Assembly: GCA_934437695.1 (NCBI GenBank)
Contig: CAKSAW010000061.1
Span: 1 to 6,766, forward strand
Length of the DNA stretch: 6,766 nt
Direction of reading: 5' to 3'
From: an uncultured Blautia sp.
GTDB taxonomy: Bacteria; Bacillota; Clostridia; Lachnospirales; Lachnospiraceae
In this document: in pieces, positions 6,008 through 6,766 of the stretch
Numbering within the stretch: position 1 is the stretch's first letter
How the letters are laid out: each line of letters begins with the position of its first letter
Notes under the pieces: model-generated
Seen by the model: only the letters and a program-made list of their open reading frames with translations
Told to the model about the DNA's origin: nothing
Database searches by the model: none
Program-made: the position numbers and the translations under genes

Positions 6008-6766
6008 TTATCGCTTTTTTTCAATGAATCCTTCACCATGAACTTCTCTTGCATCAGTTACTATGACAAAGGCTGAAGGGTCAATTTCATCTATTTTTTC
6101 TTTAAGCAATACGATTTCTTTCTTGTTTACCACACAAAAAAGCATCAGCTTATCCTGTCCTGAGTACATTCCTCTGGCATTGATGCCAGTCACGCCTCTG
6201 TCCAGATCTTTAAGGATCATCGCTGAGATTTCTTCAGGCTTTGATGTAATAATATAGGTAGCTTTTGAAAATTTAAGACCTTCTATCAGGCCGTCTGAAA
6301 CCTTTGTCACAAGATATACCGCAATGATCGCATAAAGTGCCTTATGGACACCAAATACATACATACCTACCAGAACAACTCCTGCATCTATAACCTGCAT
6401 GATCTGTGCAATGGAATAATGCTGCAGATATTTCTGGATGATCGCAGCCATCATATCAGTACCTCCTGTTGTTCCTCCTCCAAGGAAAACAAGACCGATT
6501 CCCACACCCTGGATCACACCGCCGTAAAGCGCAGCAAGAAGAAGGTCGTCACCTGCAAGATGCAGTACAGGCTGTACTGCCAGCCATGCTGAAAGAGAAA
6601 TCTCTCCGACCAGAGCCTTTTTTACAAAAGAAAACCCATGTATTCTCCATCCGATCAGAAACAGAGGGATATTTAATCCCATATTTGTTACCCAAAGTGG
6701 GATTCCTCCATCAATGATTCCCTGACTCCATGCTTTCAGAATGATCGCAACACCCGAAAAACCTCC
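6008..6766 (-). CDS. YitT family membrane protein with C-terminal DUF2179 domain, N-terminus cut off
   Basis: 252 codons plus TAA; the frame stays open to the right edge, so the true start lies outside the window and the ATG at 6682 is an internal methionine. The visible protein begins within the first membrane region (GGFSGVAII), followed by NIPLFLIGW (32-40), hydrophobic segments near 74-95, the glycine-rich LGGGTTGGTDMM (95-106), and further segments near 121-154. Residues about 166-245 form the soluble DUF2179 domain (KATYIITSKPEEIS through VTDAREVHGEGF). YitT-family proteins are common in Firmicutes, often in several copies, and have no settled biochemical role. The gap to the regulator gene downstream is 176 bases with no clear terminator, so co-transcription is possible. 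Confidence 0.92.
   Translation of the reverse strand, partial: GGFSGVAIILKAWSQGIIDGGIPLWVTNMGLNIPLFLIGWRIHGFSFVKKALVGEISLSAWLAVQPVLHLAGDDLLLAALYGGVIQGVGIGLVFLGGGTTGGTDMMAAIIQKYLQHYSIAQIMQVIDAGVVLVGMYVFGVHKALYAIIAVYLVTKVSDGLIEGLKFSKATYIITSKPEEISAMILKDLDRGVTGINARGMYSGQDKLMLFCVVNKKEIVLLKEKIDEIDPSAFVIVTDAREVHGEGFIEKKR

Noticed and set aside
5999..6019. CGATA/TATCG hairpin followed by T's on the plus strand near the YitT stop codon.
   Set aside because: The stem is only 5 bp, the T-run belongs to the coding strand complement of YitT lysine codons, and no plus-strand gene ends there.
6680..6682. ATG as the start of the YitT-family protein.
   Set aside because: The frame is open to the window edge and the extra 28 codons encode conserved YitT sequence (GGFSGVAII), so this is an internal methionine of a gene cut by the window.

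Overview
The window looks like chromosomal core sequence from a low-to-mid GC Gram-positive anaerobe, most likely a gut Clostridia of the Lachnospiraceae type. That assignment is an inference. It rests on AT-rich intergenic regions with sigma-A-like promoters, strong GGAGG-type ribosome binding sites, and a gene set typical of Firmicutes (YitT, PucR/CdaR-type regulator, FtsEX, S41 peptidase, DegV). All seven genes lie on the minus strand, so transcription runs from high to low coordinates. No tRNA, rRNA, CRISPR array, insertion sequence, phage gene or integration scar is visible.

Layout in transcription order. A YitT-family membrane protein enters from the right edge without its N-terminus (6008..6766). 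After 176 bases comes a PucR/CdaR-type regulator (4743..5831) with a strong intrinsic terminator at 4648..4683. Then follows the division/cell-wall block: two tandem sigma-A-like promoters (4613..4641 and 4534..4562), ftsE (3812..4495), ftsX overlapping it by 11 bases (2917..3822), an intrinsic terminator at 2848..2896, and an S41 carboxy-terminal processing protease (1646..2830). Next is a DegV-family fatty-acid-binding protein with its own promoter (587..1456). Last is the N-terminal part of a secreted 5'-nucleotidase-family metallophosphoesterase that leaves the window at the left edge (1..492). No gene-free stretch exceeds 300 bases; the longest is the 247-base ftsE upstream region.

How the genes fit together. 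FtsE (ATPase) and FtsX (membrane subunit) form the ABC-type complex that controls peptidoglycan hydrolases from inside the cell. An S41 protease next to ftsEX is an arrangement known from Bacillus. Two points of control stand out. A direct repeat matching the WalR consensus (TGTWAH-N5-TGTWAH) covers the -10 of the proximal ftsE promoter. The terminator between ftsX and the protease ends only 17 bases before the protease start codon, leaving no room for a separate promoter, so protease expression should depend on read-through. I found no clear new biological system; the best leads are these regulatory structures around ftsEX.
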